Of a DNA stretch of 64,000 bases, positions 16,067 to 24,248 are shown one piece after another. Under the pieces are notes generated by a model. It was not told the origin of the DNA, did not search any database, and saw nothing but the letters and a program-made list of their open reading frames with translations. Source of the DNA: Amycolatopsis deserti. GTDB lineage: Bacteria; Actinomycetota; Actinomycetes; Mycobacteriales; Pseudonocardiaceae. The DNA lies in contig NZ_BNAU01000005.1 of the NCBI RefSeq assembly GCF_014653945.1, positions 414,048-478,047 of the forward strand, written 5' to 3'. Each line of letters opens with the position of its first letter. Positions within the stretch are counted from its first letter, which is position 1. Position numbers and translations under genes: made by a program.

Positions 16067-17368
16067 ATGCGGCAGCTCGACGACGCCCAGCTGGCCGCGG
16101 TCGAGCGCCGCCTGGCCGACGCCGGTTCCCGGCTTCTCGCGGGCACCCTGGTGGATCCCGCGGGCGTGACGCGCGCGAAGTTCGTGCCGCCGCACCGGGC
16201 GCGCGTCTTCCACCGCGCGGGTATGGGCGCCTCCCCCAGCTGGCACGTGTTCTGCATCGACAACGCGATCGCCTTCACCCCGCAGCTCGGCGTGGTCGGC
16301 GACCTGCGGCTGCGCACCGACCTCGAGGCGCTCCGCATCCTCGGTGACGGGCTCGCCTGGGCCCCCACCCAAGTGTCCACTCAGGACGGAGAGCCGAGCG
16401 GGCTGTGCACGCGGAAAGCGCTCCACGACGCGGAGAACGCCCTCGCCGCACAGGGCCTCACCGCGCGGGCCGGGTGCGAGCTGGAGTTCGTCGTCACCGG
16501 CGGGTTCCCACACTGGAACGCCTACGGGCCCAACCTCGGCGCCGAGCCGTTCCTGGCCGACCTCGTCGATGCGGCCGAGACGGCCGGCCTGCCCGTCGAG
16601 CAGGTCCACAGCGAGTACGGCGCCGGGCAGTTCGAGTTCTCCCTCGCGCCGGCGAGCCCGGTCGAGGCCGCCGACGACGTCGTGCTGGCGCGGCTGCTGA
16701 CCGTTCGCGTCGCCCGGCGGCACGGGTTGTCCGTCTCGTTCTCGCCGCTGCCCTTCGCCGGGGACAGCGGGAACGGCGCGCACCTGCACCTTTCGCTGGC
16801 CCGCGACGGCGTGCCGCTGCTGTCGGGTGGCGATGGCCCGCACGGCCTGACCGCCGACGGTGGCTCCGCGATCGCCGGGATCGTCGCCGGGCTGCCGGAG
16901 ACCCTCGCGGTGTTCGCCGGTTCGGTCCTGTCCGCGCACCGCCTCCGGCCGGACAGCTGGTCCGGCGCCCACGCCTGCTGGGGCTGGGAGAACCGCGAGG
17001 CGGCCGTGCGGTTCTGCGCCGCCACGGTGGGCAACCCGCACGGCGCGAGCGTCGAGCTGAAGTGCGCGGATCCGTCGGCCAACCCGTACCTGGCGCTGGC
17101 GACCCTGCTCGGTCTCGCCCTGGACGGCGTCTCGCGGCGCCTGCCGTTGCCGCCGGAGGTCACCCGCAACCCCTCGGAGCTGCCGGACGTGCCCCGGCTG
17201 CCGGACCAGGCGGCCGCGCTGGACGCGTTCGCGTCGTCCCCGCTCGCGCGGCGGCTGCTCGGTGACCAGATCACCGGGGCGCTGATCGCGGTCCGGCGGC
17301 ACGAACTGGACACCTACGGCAAGGAGGAGATCGACGTGCTGACCGAGAAGTTCAGGTTCACGTGGTGA
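16067..17368 (+). CDS. Glutamine synthetase-like (gamma-glutamyl ligase) protein
   Basis: A 433-residue member of the glutamine synthetase superfamily. The catalytic-domain motifs are present: acidic CELEFVV, GQFEFSLAPASP, the NGAHLHLSL block (about residue 238-246), Arg residues in NREAAVRFC, and ELKCADPSANPYLALA. It lacks the adenylylation-loop region of GlnA type I-beta and the short N-terminal beta-grasp is diverged, so a non-glutamine substrate is likely, such as gamma-glutamylation of an amine. Its stop overlaps the next gene (GTGA), which encodes an amidohydrolase. Together they correspond to the two halves of fungal FluG. The cellular substrate is unknown. Confidence 0.88.
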   Translation: MRQLDDAQLAAVERRLADAGSRLLAGTLVDPAGVTRAKFVPPHRARVFHRAGMGASPSWHVFCIDNAIAFTPQLGVVGDLRLRTDLEALRILGDGLAWAPTQVSTQDGEPSGLCTRKALHDAENALAAQGLTARAGCELEFVVTGGFPHWNAYGPNLGAEPFLADLVDAAETAGLPVEQVHSEYGAGQFEFSLAPASPVEAADDVVLARLLTVRVARRHGLSVSFSPLPFAGDSGNGAHLHLSLARDGVPLLSGGDGPHGLTADGGSAIAGIVAGLPETLAVFAGSVLSAHRLRPDSWSGAHACWGWENREAAVRFCAATVGNPHGASVELKCADPSANPYLALATLLGLALDGVSRRLPLPPEVTRNPSELPDVPRLPDQAAALDAFASSPLARRLLGDQITGALIAVRRHELDTYGKEEIDVLTEKFRFTW

Positions 17369-18486
17369 CCGAGCTCGCCGAGCACGTCGCCGCGGTGCCG
17401 CTCGTGGACCACCACGTGCACGGCGCGTTCACCGTCGAGCTGGAGCGCGCCGAGTTCGAGAGCCACCTCAACGAGGGCTCCCCCGATCCGATCCCGCCGT
17501 GGATGACGCAGTTCGACTCGCAGCTGGGGTTCGCGGTGCGGCGGTGGTGCGCCCCGGTGCTCGACCTGCCCGAGCACGCGCCAGCCGACGAGTACTGGAA
17601 GCGGCGCACCGAGCTGGGCGTCGAGGAGGTGACCCGGCGGTTCCTCGGTGGCGCCGGGGTGAGCGACTGGATCGTCGACACCGGGTACGCCACCAGCTCG
17701 CTGCTCGGGCTGGAGGGCATCGAATCGGCCTCCGGCGGGCGGGCGCACGAGGTGGTGCGGCTGGAGGCGCTGGCCGAGGAGCTGGCTCGGGAGAACCTCT
17801 CCGGGCGCGACTACGCCGACGCGTTCACCGACCGGCTGGCCGCGCGGGCGGAGCACGCCGTGGGGGCCAAGTCGATCCTCGCCTACCGCACGGGGTTCGA
17901 CCTCGACCTGACGCCGCCGTCGCCGGCCGAGGTGGTGCTGGCGGCGAACCGATGGCTGGACACCGCCGGCGACGAGCCGCGGCTGGACGACGCGGTGCTG
18001 ATCCGGTTCGGGCTGCACGCGGCGATCGCGCGGGGTCTGCCGCTGCAGCTGCACACCGGGATCGGCGACCGGGACCTCGACCTGCACCGCGTCAACCCGC
18101 TGCACCTGATGGACTTCCTGCGCGCGACGCCGGACGTGCCGGTCCTGCTGCTGCACTGCTACCCGTACCACCGCGAGGCCGGGTACCTGGCGCAGGCGTT
18201 CCCGAACGTGCACTTCGACGTGGGGCTGGGCATCAACCACACGGGGGTGCGCAGTGTGGCGGTGGTGGCGGAGTCGTTCGAGCTGGCACCGTTTGCGAAG
18301 CAGCTGTACTCGTCGGACGCGTGGGGGCCGCCGGAGCTGCACTACCTGGGCGCGCTGCTGTGGCGCCGCGCGGTGACGAGGGTGTTCGGCCGGTGGGTGG
18401 CGGACGGCGATTGGTCGGAGCCCGACGCGCGGCGCGTGGTGAACATGATCGCGCACGACAACGCGCGGCGGGTCTACGGGCTCTGA
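17365..18486 (+). CDS. Amidohydrolase, FluG N-domain-like
   Basis: A 373-residue TIM-barrel amidohydrolase. Metal ligands of the superfamily are visible as HxH in VDHHVHGAF (residues 14-22), His in LQLHTGIGD, His in LLLHCYPYHREA, and the catalytic Asp in LYSSDAWGPPE. The arrangement matches the amidohydrolase half of FluG and related actinobacterial proteins. GTG at 17365 overlaps the stop of the glutamine-synthetase-like gene, and GTG at 17362 is an alternative. Coupling suggests it acts on the gamma-glutamyl product or a precursor amide of that ligase. Confidence 0.87.
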   Translation: MTELAEHVAAVPLVDHHVHGAFTVELERAEFESHLNEGSPDPIPPWMTQFDSQLGFAVRRWCAPVLDLPEHAPADEYWKRRTELGVEEVTRRFLGGAGVSDWIVDTGYATSSLLGLEGIESASGGRAHEVVRLEALAEELARENLSGRDYADAFTDRLAARAEHAVGAKSILAYRTGFDLDLTPPSPAEVVLAANRWLDTAGDEPRLDDAVLIRFGLHAAIARGLPLQLHTGIGDRDLDLHRVNPLHLMDFLRATPDVPVLLLHCYPYHREAGYLAQAFPNVHFDVGLGINHTGVRSVAVVAESFELAPFAKQLYSSDAWGPPELHYLGALLWRRAVTRVFGRWVADGDWSEPDARRVVNMIAHDNARRVYGL

Positions 18487-18548
18487 CCGTGCAGCCTGAT
18501 ACTGCCCGGGCTCGCAGACTCACGCCGCGAACAGCCTCCGCTGCCCGG

Positions 18549-18914
18549 TTACCAGCCCTGGCTGCGCAGCCGGTCCAGCAGCCGGCGGTCGCGCTTCGTC
18601 GGGCGGCCCGCTCCGCGCTCGCGGCGGGCCACCGGTGTCAGGGCTTCCGGTGGGGGCGCCGGGGTGCGGTCGATGTAGCACGTCGCCGCGTCGGGGGCTC
18701 CCACTCGCTTTTCGATGACCCGCACGACCTCCACGATCCGCGTCCGGTCATGCACCCGCGCCCGCACCGTGTCGCCCGGGTGCACGCCCGTCGCGGGCTT
18801 CGCCGGGCGGTCGTTCACCCGCACGTGCCCGCCGCGGCACGCCGCGGCCGCGTCCGATCGGGTCTTGGTCAGCCGGACCGCCCACAGCCAGCGGTCCACG
18901 CGCGTGGACTCCAT
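18549..18914 (-). CDS. S4-domain RNA-binding protein (Hsp15-like)
   Basis: A 121-residue protein with an N-terminal S4 RNA-binding fold (STRVDRWLWAVRLTKTRSDA and GGHVRVNDRPAKPATGVHPGD) and a basic C-terminus GRPTKRDRRLLDRL. Hsp15 binds stalled 50S subunits carrying nascent peptide in E. coli; the role in actinobacteria is untested. ATG at 18914 gives the conserved start; a GTG at 18920 overlapping the upstream stop is also possible. It is directly downstream of the UMF1 transporter on the same strand, so it may be expressed from that promoter. Confidence 0.88.
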   Translation of the reverse strand: MESTRVDRWLWAVRLTKTRSDAAAACRGGHVRVNDRPAKPATGVHPGDTVRARVHDRTRIVEVVRVIEKRVGAPDAATCYIDRTPAPPPEALTPVARRERGAGRPTKRDRRLLDRLRSQGW

Positions 18915-18916
18915 GG

Positions 18917-20221
18917 TCACCCATCATGCCGCGCCGGCGCCTTCACCGGCAGGATCGCGGCCAGCCCGGCCGCCAGGATCAGCACGATCCCCGCCATGCC
19001 GGCCCGCTGGCTGTCGAAGATCGCGATGAACCCGGAAAACGCCAGCGGCCCCAGGAAGCTCACCGCCCGCCCGGTCGTGGCGTACAGGCCGAACGCCTCA
19101 CCCTCCCGCTCCGGCTCGACGATCCGCGCCAGGAACGTCCGGCTCGCCGCCTGCGCCGGGCCCAGGAACACCGACAGCGCCAGCCCGCACACCCAGAACG
19201 TCGCCTTGCCGGGCAGCACGGTCAGCGCCACCCCGATGATCACCAGCGCGATCAGCGACGTCACGATCACCGTCTTCGGGCCGAGCCGGTCGTCCAGCCG
19301 TCCGCCGCTGACCGCCCCGATCCCGGCGGTCACGTTCGCCACGATCGCGAACAACACGACCTCGGTCTGGCTGAACCCGAACGTCCCGGCCGCGACCACG
19401 CCGCCGAAGGTGAAGATCGCGGTCAGCCCGTCCCGGTAGATGGCGCTCGCGGCGAGGAACCACAGCGTGCGCCGGTCGGTCCGCCACAGGTGCGCCAGCC
19501 GCTTGGCGAGCACGACGTACCCGGAGAAGAAGTTGCCCCGCGCCTGCTCGCGCAACGGCGGGTTCTCCGGCACGAACAACAGCACCGGCAACGCGAACAC
19601 CAGGAACCACACCGCGACGAACAGCGCCACCGCGCGGATGTTCAGGCCGTCCTCGGAGGTGACGCCGAACAACCCGACGTCCGGCTGCACGAACGCGAAC
19701 AACACCACCGCCAGCGCGATGACGCTGCCGAAGTAGCCCATGCCCCAGCCGAACCCGGACACCCGGCCCATCGTCTTCGGCGTGGACACCTGCACCAGCA
19801 TCGCGTTGTAGTTGACCTCGGCGAACTCGAAGAACACGCTGCCGACGGCGAGCAGGACCAGCCCGGCCAGGAGGTAGGAGGGCTCGTCCTCGACGAAGAA
19901 CAGCCCGGCGGTGCAGGCGATCGCGATGGCGCTGTGGATCCCCAGCCAGAGCTTGCGCCGCCCGCCCACGTCGCTGCGCTGCCCGGTGACCGGGGCCAGC
20001 AGGGCGACCACGACTCCCGCGATCGTCATCGCGACGCCAAGCGCTTGCGATCCGCTTTCCGTGTCGGCGGCGACACCGTCGGTGAGGTAGACGGAGAAGA
20101 CGAACGTGAGGATGACGGCGCTGAACGCGGACGCTCCCCAGTCCCAGAACGCCCAGCTCAACACGGCTTTCCGGGCACCTGGCGAAGCGTTGGCGGTGAC
20201 GGTCACGGCATGATTGTCCAC
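18917..20221 (-). CDS. MFS transporter, UMF1 (Atg22-like) family
   Basis: A 434-residue transporter with 12 predicted helices. The start region SWAFWDWGASAFSAVILTFVF and the block FFEFAEVNYNAMLVQ are typical of the bacterial UMF1/Atg22-related branch of the MFS. Substrate unknown; yeast Atg22 exports amino acids from the vacuole, which is only a loose guide. GTG at 20221 is the longest start; GTG near 20206 is possible. Its stop overlaps or abuts the S4-domain gene start. It is divergent from the small membrane protein at 20363. Confidence 0.87.
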   Translation of the reverse strand: MDNHAVTVTANASPGARKAVLSWAFWDWGASAFSAVILTFVFSVYLTDGVAADTESGSQALGVAMTIAGVVVALLAPVTGQRSDVGGRRKLWLGIHSAIAIACTAGLFFVEDEPSYLLAGLVLLAVGSVFFEFAEVNYNAMLVQVSTPKTMGRVSGFGWGMGYFGSVIALAVVLFAFVQPDVGLFGVTSEDGLNIRAVALFVAVWFLVFALPVLLFVPENPPLREQARGNFFSGYVVLAKRLAHLWRTDRRTLWFLAASAIYRDGLTAIFTFGGVVAAGTFGFSQTEVVLFAIVANVTAGIGAVSGGRLDDRLGPKTVIVTSLIALVIIGVALTVLPGKATFWVCGLALSVFLGPAQAASRTFLARIVEPEREGEAFGLYATTGRAVSFLGPLAFSGFIAIFDSQRAGMAGIVLILAAGLAAILPVKAPARHDG

Positions 20222-20323
20222 GAACCGGATGAACCGCTCCGCCCGGCCGGGTGAACGACGTCACGGACGCAACTGGCAAATGTTGACAAGCTCACGACCG
20301 GTAACCCGGACCCCTCCCCCGGC

Positions 20324-20338
20324 GATACCAGGGGTATC
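20324..20338. promoter_or_regulatory. Inverted repeat GATACC-AGG-GGTATC
   Basis: Perfect 6-bp arms around a 3-bp centre, 24 bp upstream of the small membrane protein start at 20363 and within the spacer divergent from the UMF1 transporter. TTGACA occurs at 20283-20288 but is too far from any -10-like element to pair with this site. A regulator-binding site is plausible; the partner is unknown. Confidence 0.4.
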
Positions 20339-20362
20339 CGAAAGATCGCGGGAGGGTTCGCA

Positions 20363-20581
20363 GTGGGTTTCGGCCCGTCCAAGACACCGGTCACCGACCG
20401 TCCGGTCTGGCTTGTCCTGACGGCGGTGTTCGCGGTGACCGCGGCGGTGCAGGTCTACCTGGCGCTCGCCATGGAGGTGTGGTTGTCCGGCGTTCTGGCG
20501 ATCGTGCTCGCGATCGCCGCGGCGGGGTCGTTCGCCGCCGCGGCGAAGGCGACACCGATCACACGTCGAAGTCGACCGTGA
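20363..20581 (+). CDS. Small two-helix membrane protein
   Basis: A 72-residue protein with two hydrophobic helices (about residues 15-36 and 40-60) and a basic tail ITRRSRP. No family recognised. GTG at 20363 is supported by GGGAGGG eight to nine bases upstream. Its last 23 bp overlap the end of the convergent paaE gene, so the C-terminus is constrained by the paaE sequence or is itself free to vary. Confidence 0.65.
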   Translation: MGFGPSKTPVTDRPVWLVLTAVFAVTAAVQVYLALAMEVWLSGVLAIVLAIAAAGSFAAAAKATPITRRSRP

Positions 20582-21641
20582 GCTCGTCGGACACCGGCAG
20601 CGACTGACAGGTCAGCACGAACCCCTCGGCGACCTCGCTCTCCTCGAGCGCGAAGTTGCGGCGCATGTCCACCGCTCCGGCGGTCACCTTGGCGCGGCAC
20701 GTGCCGCACACGCCGCCCTTGCACGCGAACGGCAGGTCCGGCCGCGCGCGCTGGGCGCTGTCGAGCACCGGCACGTCGCGCGGCACGGTGACCGTGGTGG
20801 ACCGGCCGTCCAGGATGATCGTGGCCTGGCTGACGATGCCGTCGAGCGGTTTCTCCTCGTGCCGCACCGGCTCCGGCGGCAGGTCGTCCACATAGAACAG
20901 TTCCTGGTGGATCCGCGCGGTGGGCACCCCGGCCGCCCGCAACCGTTCCTGCGCGACCGTGACCATCCCGAACGGCCCGCACAGCCACCAGTGCCCGACC
21001 GCCGAGACGTCCGGGATCAGAGCCAGCAGCGCCGACAGCTTCTCGCCGTCGAGCCGTCCGGTGAACAGCTCCGCCTCACGGGGCTCGCGGGAGAGGACGT
21101 GCACCAGCTCGAGCCGGTCCGGGTAGCGGTCCTTCAGATCGGCCAGCTCGTCGGCGAACATCACGGTGTCCGTGCGGCGGTTGCCGTACAGCACGGTGAC
21201 CGTCGCCGCCGGGTCGCGCAGCACCGTCGCCGCGATCGACAGCACCGGCGTGATGCCGGAGCCGGCCGCGATCAGCACGTGGTGCTCGGGCACCGACAGG
21301 TCCGGCGTGAAGTTCCCGGTCGGCGTGCCGACCTCGATCTCGTCGCCCGGCCGCACCTGGCGCACCAGCCAGGTCGAGAACAGCCCGTCCGGCACCTCAC
21401 GCACGCCGATGCGCGGCTTGCTGCCCTCCGGCGAGCAGATCGAGTACGACCGGCGCTCCTCGCGACCGTCGATCGTCCGGCGCAGCGTCAGCGACTGGCC
21501 GGCGCGGAACGCGTAGGCCTCCGCCAGGTCTGGCGGCACGTCGAAGGTGACCGCGACGGCGTCGTCGCACAGGCGGGTCACCTCGGCCACGGTCAGCGTG
21601 TGGAAGTCGCCCCGCAGCCTGGGCTTGGTGCTCGCGGTCAC
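20559..21641 (-). CDS. paaE: Phenylacetyl-CoA epoxidase reductase subunit PaaE
   Basis: A 360-residue NADPH/FAD/[2Fe-2S] reductase that feeds electrons to the PaaABCD ring-1,2-epoxidase. FAD- and NAD-binding domains occupy about 1-245 (RRSYSICSPEG, GSGITPVLSIAATVL, WWLCGPFGMV). A plant-type ferredoxin domain at the C-terminus carries the cluster motif CKGGVCGTC plus a later Cys in VLTCQS. GTG at 21641 starts one base after the paaD stop. Last gene of the paaZABCDE operon. It ends overlapping the convergent small membrane protein. Confidence 0.96.
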   Translation of the reverse strand: MTASTKPRLRGDFHTLTVAEVTRLCDDAVAVTFDVPPDLAEAYAFRAGQSLTLRRTIDGREERRSYSICSPEGSKPRIGVREVPDGLFSTWLVRQVRPGDEIEVGTPTGNFTPDLSVPEHHVLIAAGSGITPVLSIAATVLRDPAATVTVLYGNRRTDTVMFADELADLKDRYPDRLELVHVLSREPREAELFTGRLDGEKLSALLALIPDVSAVGHWWLCGPFGMVTVAQERLRAAGVPTARIHQELFYVDDLPPEPVRHEEKPLDGIVSQATIILDGRSTTVTVPRDVPVLDSAQRARPDLPFACKGGVCGTCRAKVTAGAVDMRRNFALEESEVAEGFVLTCQSLPVSDELTVDFDV

Positions 21642-21642
21642 C

Positions 21643-22134
21643 TCAGATCTCCTTGACGTGCTCGAAGGGTTCGTCGCAGGACCGGCAGCGCAGCAACGAC
21701 TTGCACGCGGTGGCCCCGAACTGCGACACCAGCTCGGTGTCCGCCGACCCGCACCGCGGGCAGGACACCCGGCGCACCGGCGGGCTCAGCGTCAGCGGGA
21801 TCGGCCCGGCCGGCCGGCGCGGCGCGCTGCCCGGCGGTGCGATCCCCGCCTCGGCCAACGCACGACGGCCCCGCTCGCTGATCCAGTCGGTGCTCCAGGC
21901 CGGCTGCAGCACCGTGCGGACCTCGACGCGCGAGTACCCGGCGTCCCGCAGCGCGTGCACCAGGTCGTCGCGCATGGTGTCCATCGCCGGGCAGCCGGTG
22001 TAGGTGGGCGTGATCGACACGGTCACCGCACCGTCCGATTCGGACACCTCGCGCAGCACGCCGAGATCGGCCAGCGTCAGCATGGGCAGCTCGGGATCGC
22101 GGACGGTCTCCGCGACGGCACGGGCGCTCACCAT
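21643..22134 (-). CDS. paaD: Phenylacetyl-CoA epoxidase accessory protein PaaD
   Basis: A 163-residue protein with an N-terminal MIP18/DUF59 domain (DPELPMLTLADLGVLREV and the TYTGCPAMDTM motif with its conserved Cys) and a C-terminal zinc-ribbon-like part (SCPRCGS, then LLRCRSCDEPF). PaaD is thought to help assemble or maintain metal centres of the epoxidase complex. ATG at 22134 overlaps the paaC stop by 7 bp, and paaE follows after one base, so the three are coupled. Confidence 0.95.
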   Translation of the reverse strand: MVSARAVAETVRDPELPMLTLADLGVLREVSESDGAVTVSITPTYTGCPAMDTMRDDLVHALRDAGYSRVEVRTVLQPAWSTDWISERGRRALAEAGIAPPGSAPRRPAGPIPLTLSPPVRRVSCPRCGSADTELVSQFGATACKSLLRCRSCDEPFEHVKEI

Positions 22135-23012
22135 GTCGCCTCCGGGTGGGCGCGGGCGACGCTCTGCAGCTCGGCCAGCAGGTAACCCATCGCCTCGGTG
22201 TGCCGTCCGCCCCGTCCGGTCTGCCCGTTCACCCCGGCCTTGCCGGCGACCTCGGGCCGCGTCAGGGTCCCGGCGCTGAACACCTGCGCCAGCACGTCGT
22301 CGAACTCCTCTCGCACCGAAGCCGGGTCCACCGCGACACCCGCCGCGGCCAGCCGGGACTCGGTCTCGTGCGGCACGAACAGCTCGTCGACGAACGGCCA
22401 GATCCCGTCCAGCCCGGCCTGCATGCGCTCGTGCGAGAACGCGGTGCCGTCACCGAGCCGCACGGCCCACTGGGCGGCGTAGTCGCGGTGGTAGGTCAGC
22501 TCCTTGACGCCCTTGTCGGCGATCGCGGCGAGCACCGGGTCCACCGAGTCACGCAGCCGCTGGAACAGCGCCAGCCGCCAGGTGGAGAACACCAGCAGCG
22601 CCGCGATGAGCTGTCCGAAGTCGCCGCGCTCCAGCTCGGCGAGCCGGACGTTGCGGAACTCGTGCTCGTCGCGGAAGAAGGCGTAGTCGTCCTCGCCGCG
22701 ATCTGAACCATCGGCCTTGCCCGCGCGCGCCAGCAGCAGCCGCGCCTGGCCGAGCAGGTCGAGGCCGATGTTGGCGATCGCGACCTCGTCCTCCAGCTCC
22801 GGTGCGCGGGTGCACCACTGCTGCAGCCGGTGCGAGAACACCAGGGCGTCGTCGCCCAGCATCAGGCAGTACCGCGCGAGGTCGTCACCGTCCACACCGG
22901 ACGGCACCGAGGTGTCCACCCCGGCCAGCGGGTCCTCGAACCCGGTGCCGAACGCCCACCGCGAGTCGTCGTGAGCGTCGATCAGTGCCTCGTAGGCGTT
23001 GTCAAAGGACAT
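22128..23012 (-). CDS. paaC: Phenylacetyl-CoA epoxidase structural subunit PaaC
   Basis: A 294-residue ferritin-like helical protein that pairs with PaaA in the multicomponent epoxidase. Conserved stretches are YCLMLGDDALVFSHRLQQW, IGLDLLGQARLLL, ELTYHRDYAAQWAVRLGDGT and the C-terminal GGRHTEAMGYLLAELQ. PaaC resembles PaaA in fold but lacks the full di-iron ligand set. ATG at 23012 is 7 bp downstream of the paaB stop. Acts in the cytoplasm as part of the ring epoxidation complex. Confidence 0.96.
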   Translation of the reverse strand: MSFDNAYEALIDAHDDSRWAFGTGFEDPLAGVDTSVPSGVDGDDLARYCLMLGDDALVFSHRLQQWCTRAPELEDEVAIANIGLDLLGQARLLLARAGKADGSDRGEDDYAFFRDEHEFRNVRLAELERGDFGQLIAALLVFSTWRLALFQRLRDSVDPVLAAIADKGVKELTYHRDYAAQWAVRLGDGTAFSHERMQAGLDGIWPFVDELFVPHETESRLAAAGVAVDPASVREEFDDVLAQVFSAGTLTRPEVAGKAGVNGQTGRGGRHTEAMGYLLAELQSVARAHPEATW

Positions 23013-23019
23013 GGTCAGC

Positions 23020-23307
23020 TCACATGTGGGGAACGTTGTCGGGGATGTCGTAGAACGTCGGGTGCCGGTACACCTTGTCGCCGGACGGCGCGAAGAACGG
23101 GTCCTTCTCGTCCGGGCTGGACGCGGTGATGTCGGCCGCCTTGACCACCCAGATGCTCACGCCCTCGTTGCGCCGCGTGTAGAGGTCACGCGCGTTGTGC
23201 AGGGCCATCTGGTCGTCGGCCGCGCGCAGCGACCCGACGTGCACGTGGTTGAGGCCTCGCTTGCCGCGCACGAACACCTCGTACAGCGGCCACTCGCTCT
23301 TGCTCAC
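23020..23307 (-). CDS. paaB: Phenylacetyl-CoA epoxidase subunit PaaB
   Basis: A 95-residue protein starting [19 protein letters not shown], followed by [20 protein letters not shown] and [17 protein letters not shown], the family signature. PaaB bridges PaaAC heterotetramers in the epoxidase. GTG at 23307 overlaps the paaA stop (GTGA), so it is translationally coupled to paaA. Length matches the family. Confidence 0.95.
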   Translation of the reverse strand: MSKSEWPLYEVFVRGKRGLNHVHVGSLRAADDQMALHNARDLYTRRNEGVSIWVVKAADITASSPDEKDPFFAPSGDKVYRHPTFYDIPDNVPHM

Positions 23308-24248
23308 TTCGCCTCCGACATCTTGCGCGCGTGCGCGGCCGCGGCTTCGCGGACCCACGCGCCGTCCTCGTGCGCCTGCCGCCGCCGGGCCAGCCGCTCG
23401 GTGTTGCACGGGCCGTTGCCCGCGACGACCTGTTTCATCTCGTCCCAGTCCACCGGGCCGAAGTCGTAGTGCCCGCGTTCGGGGTTCCACTTCAGCTCCG
23501 GGTCGGGCAGGGTCACGCCGAGCGCCTCGGCCTGCGGCACGGTCATGTCGACGAACCGCTGGCGCAGCTCGTCGTTGGTGTGCCGCTTGATCTTCCACGC
23601 CATCGACTGCGCGGTGTTGGCCGATTCGGCGTCCGGCGGGCCGAACATCATCAGCGACGGCCACCAGAACCGGTTCACCGCGTCCTGCACCATGTCCCGC
23701 TGCGCCTGGGTGCCCTTCATCATCGTCATCAGCAGCTCGTAGCCCTGCCGCTGGTGGAACGACTCCTCCTTGCAGATCCGGATCATCGCCCGGGCGTACG
23801 GCCCGTAGGAGGACCGGCACAGCGGCACCTGGTTGCAGATCGCGGCGCCGTCGACCAGCCAGCCGATCGCGCCCACGTCGGCGAACGTCAGCGTCGGGTA
23901 GTTGAAGATCGACGAGTACTTCTGCCGCCCGGTGATCAGCTTGTCGGTCAGGTCGGCGCGGTCGGCGCCCAGCGTCTCCGCCGCCGAGTACAGGTACAGC
24001 CCGTGCCCGGCCTCGTCCTGCACCTTCGCCAGCAGGATCGCCTTGCGCCGCAGCGACGGCGCGCGGGTGATCCAGTTGCCCTCCGGCTGCATGCCGATGA
24101 TCTCGGAGTGCGCGTGCTGCGCGATCTGCCGGATCATCGTCTTGCGGTAGCCCTCGGGCACCCAGTCCCGCGGCTCGATCCGCTGGTCCTTGGCGATGGT
24201 GTGCTCGAAGTGCTGTTCGAGGTCCTTCTCGCTGAGCGTGGCGGTCAT
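23304..24248 (-). CDS. paaA: Phenylacetyl-CoA 1,2-epoxidase catalytic subunit PaaA
   Basis: A 314-residue di-iron oxygenase subunit that converts phenylacetyl-CoA to the ring-1,2-epoxide using O2. The two carboxylate-bridge motifs are visible as [13 protein letters not shown] and [14 protein letters not shown], each with the ExxH arrangement. Other conserved blocks are [18 protein letters not shown] and [20 protein letters not shown] at 24248 overlaps the paaZ stop (ATGA). Second gene of the operon. Confidence 0.97.
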   Translation of the reverse strand: MTATLSEKDLEQHFEHTIAKDQRIEPRDWVPEGYRKTMIRQIAQHAHSEIIGMQPEGNWITRAPSLRRKAILLAKVQDEAGHGLYLYSAAETLGADRADLTDKLITGRQKYSSIFNYPTLTFADVGAIGWLVDGAAICNQVPLCRSSYGPYARAMIRICKEESFHQRQGYELLMTMMKGTQAQRDMVQDAVNRFWWPSLMMFGPPDAESANTAQSMAWKIKRHTNDELRQRFVDMTVPQAEALGVTLPDPELKWNPERGHYDFGPVDWDEMKQVVAGNGPCNTERLARRRQAHEDGAWVREAAAAHARKMSEAK

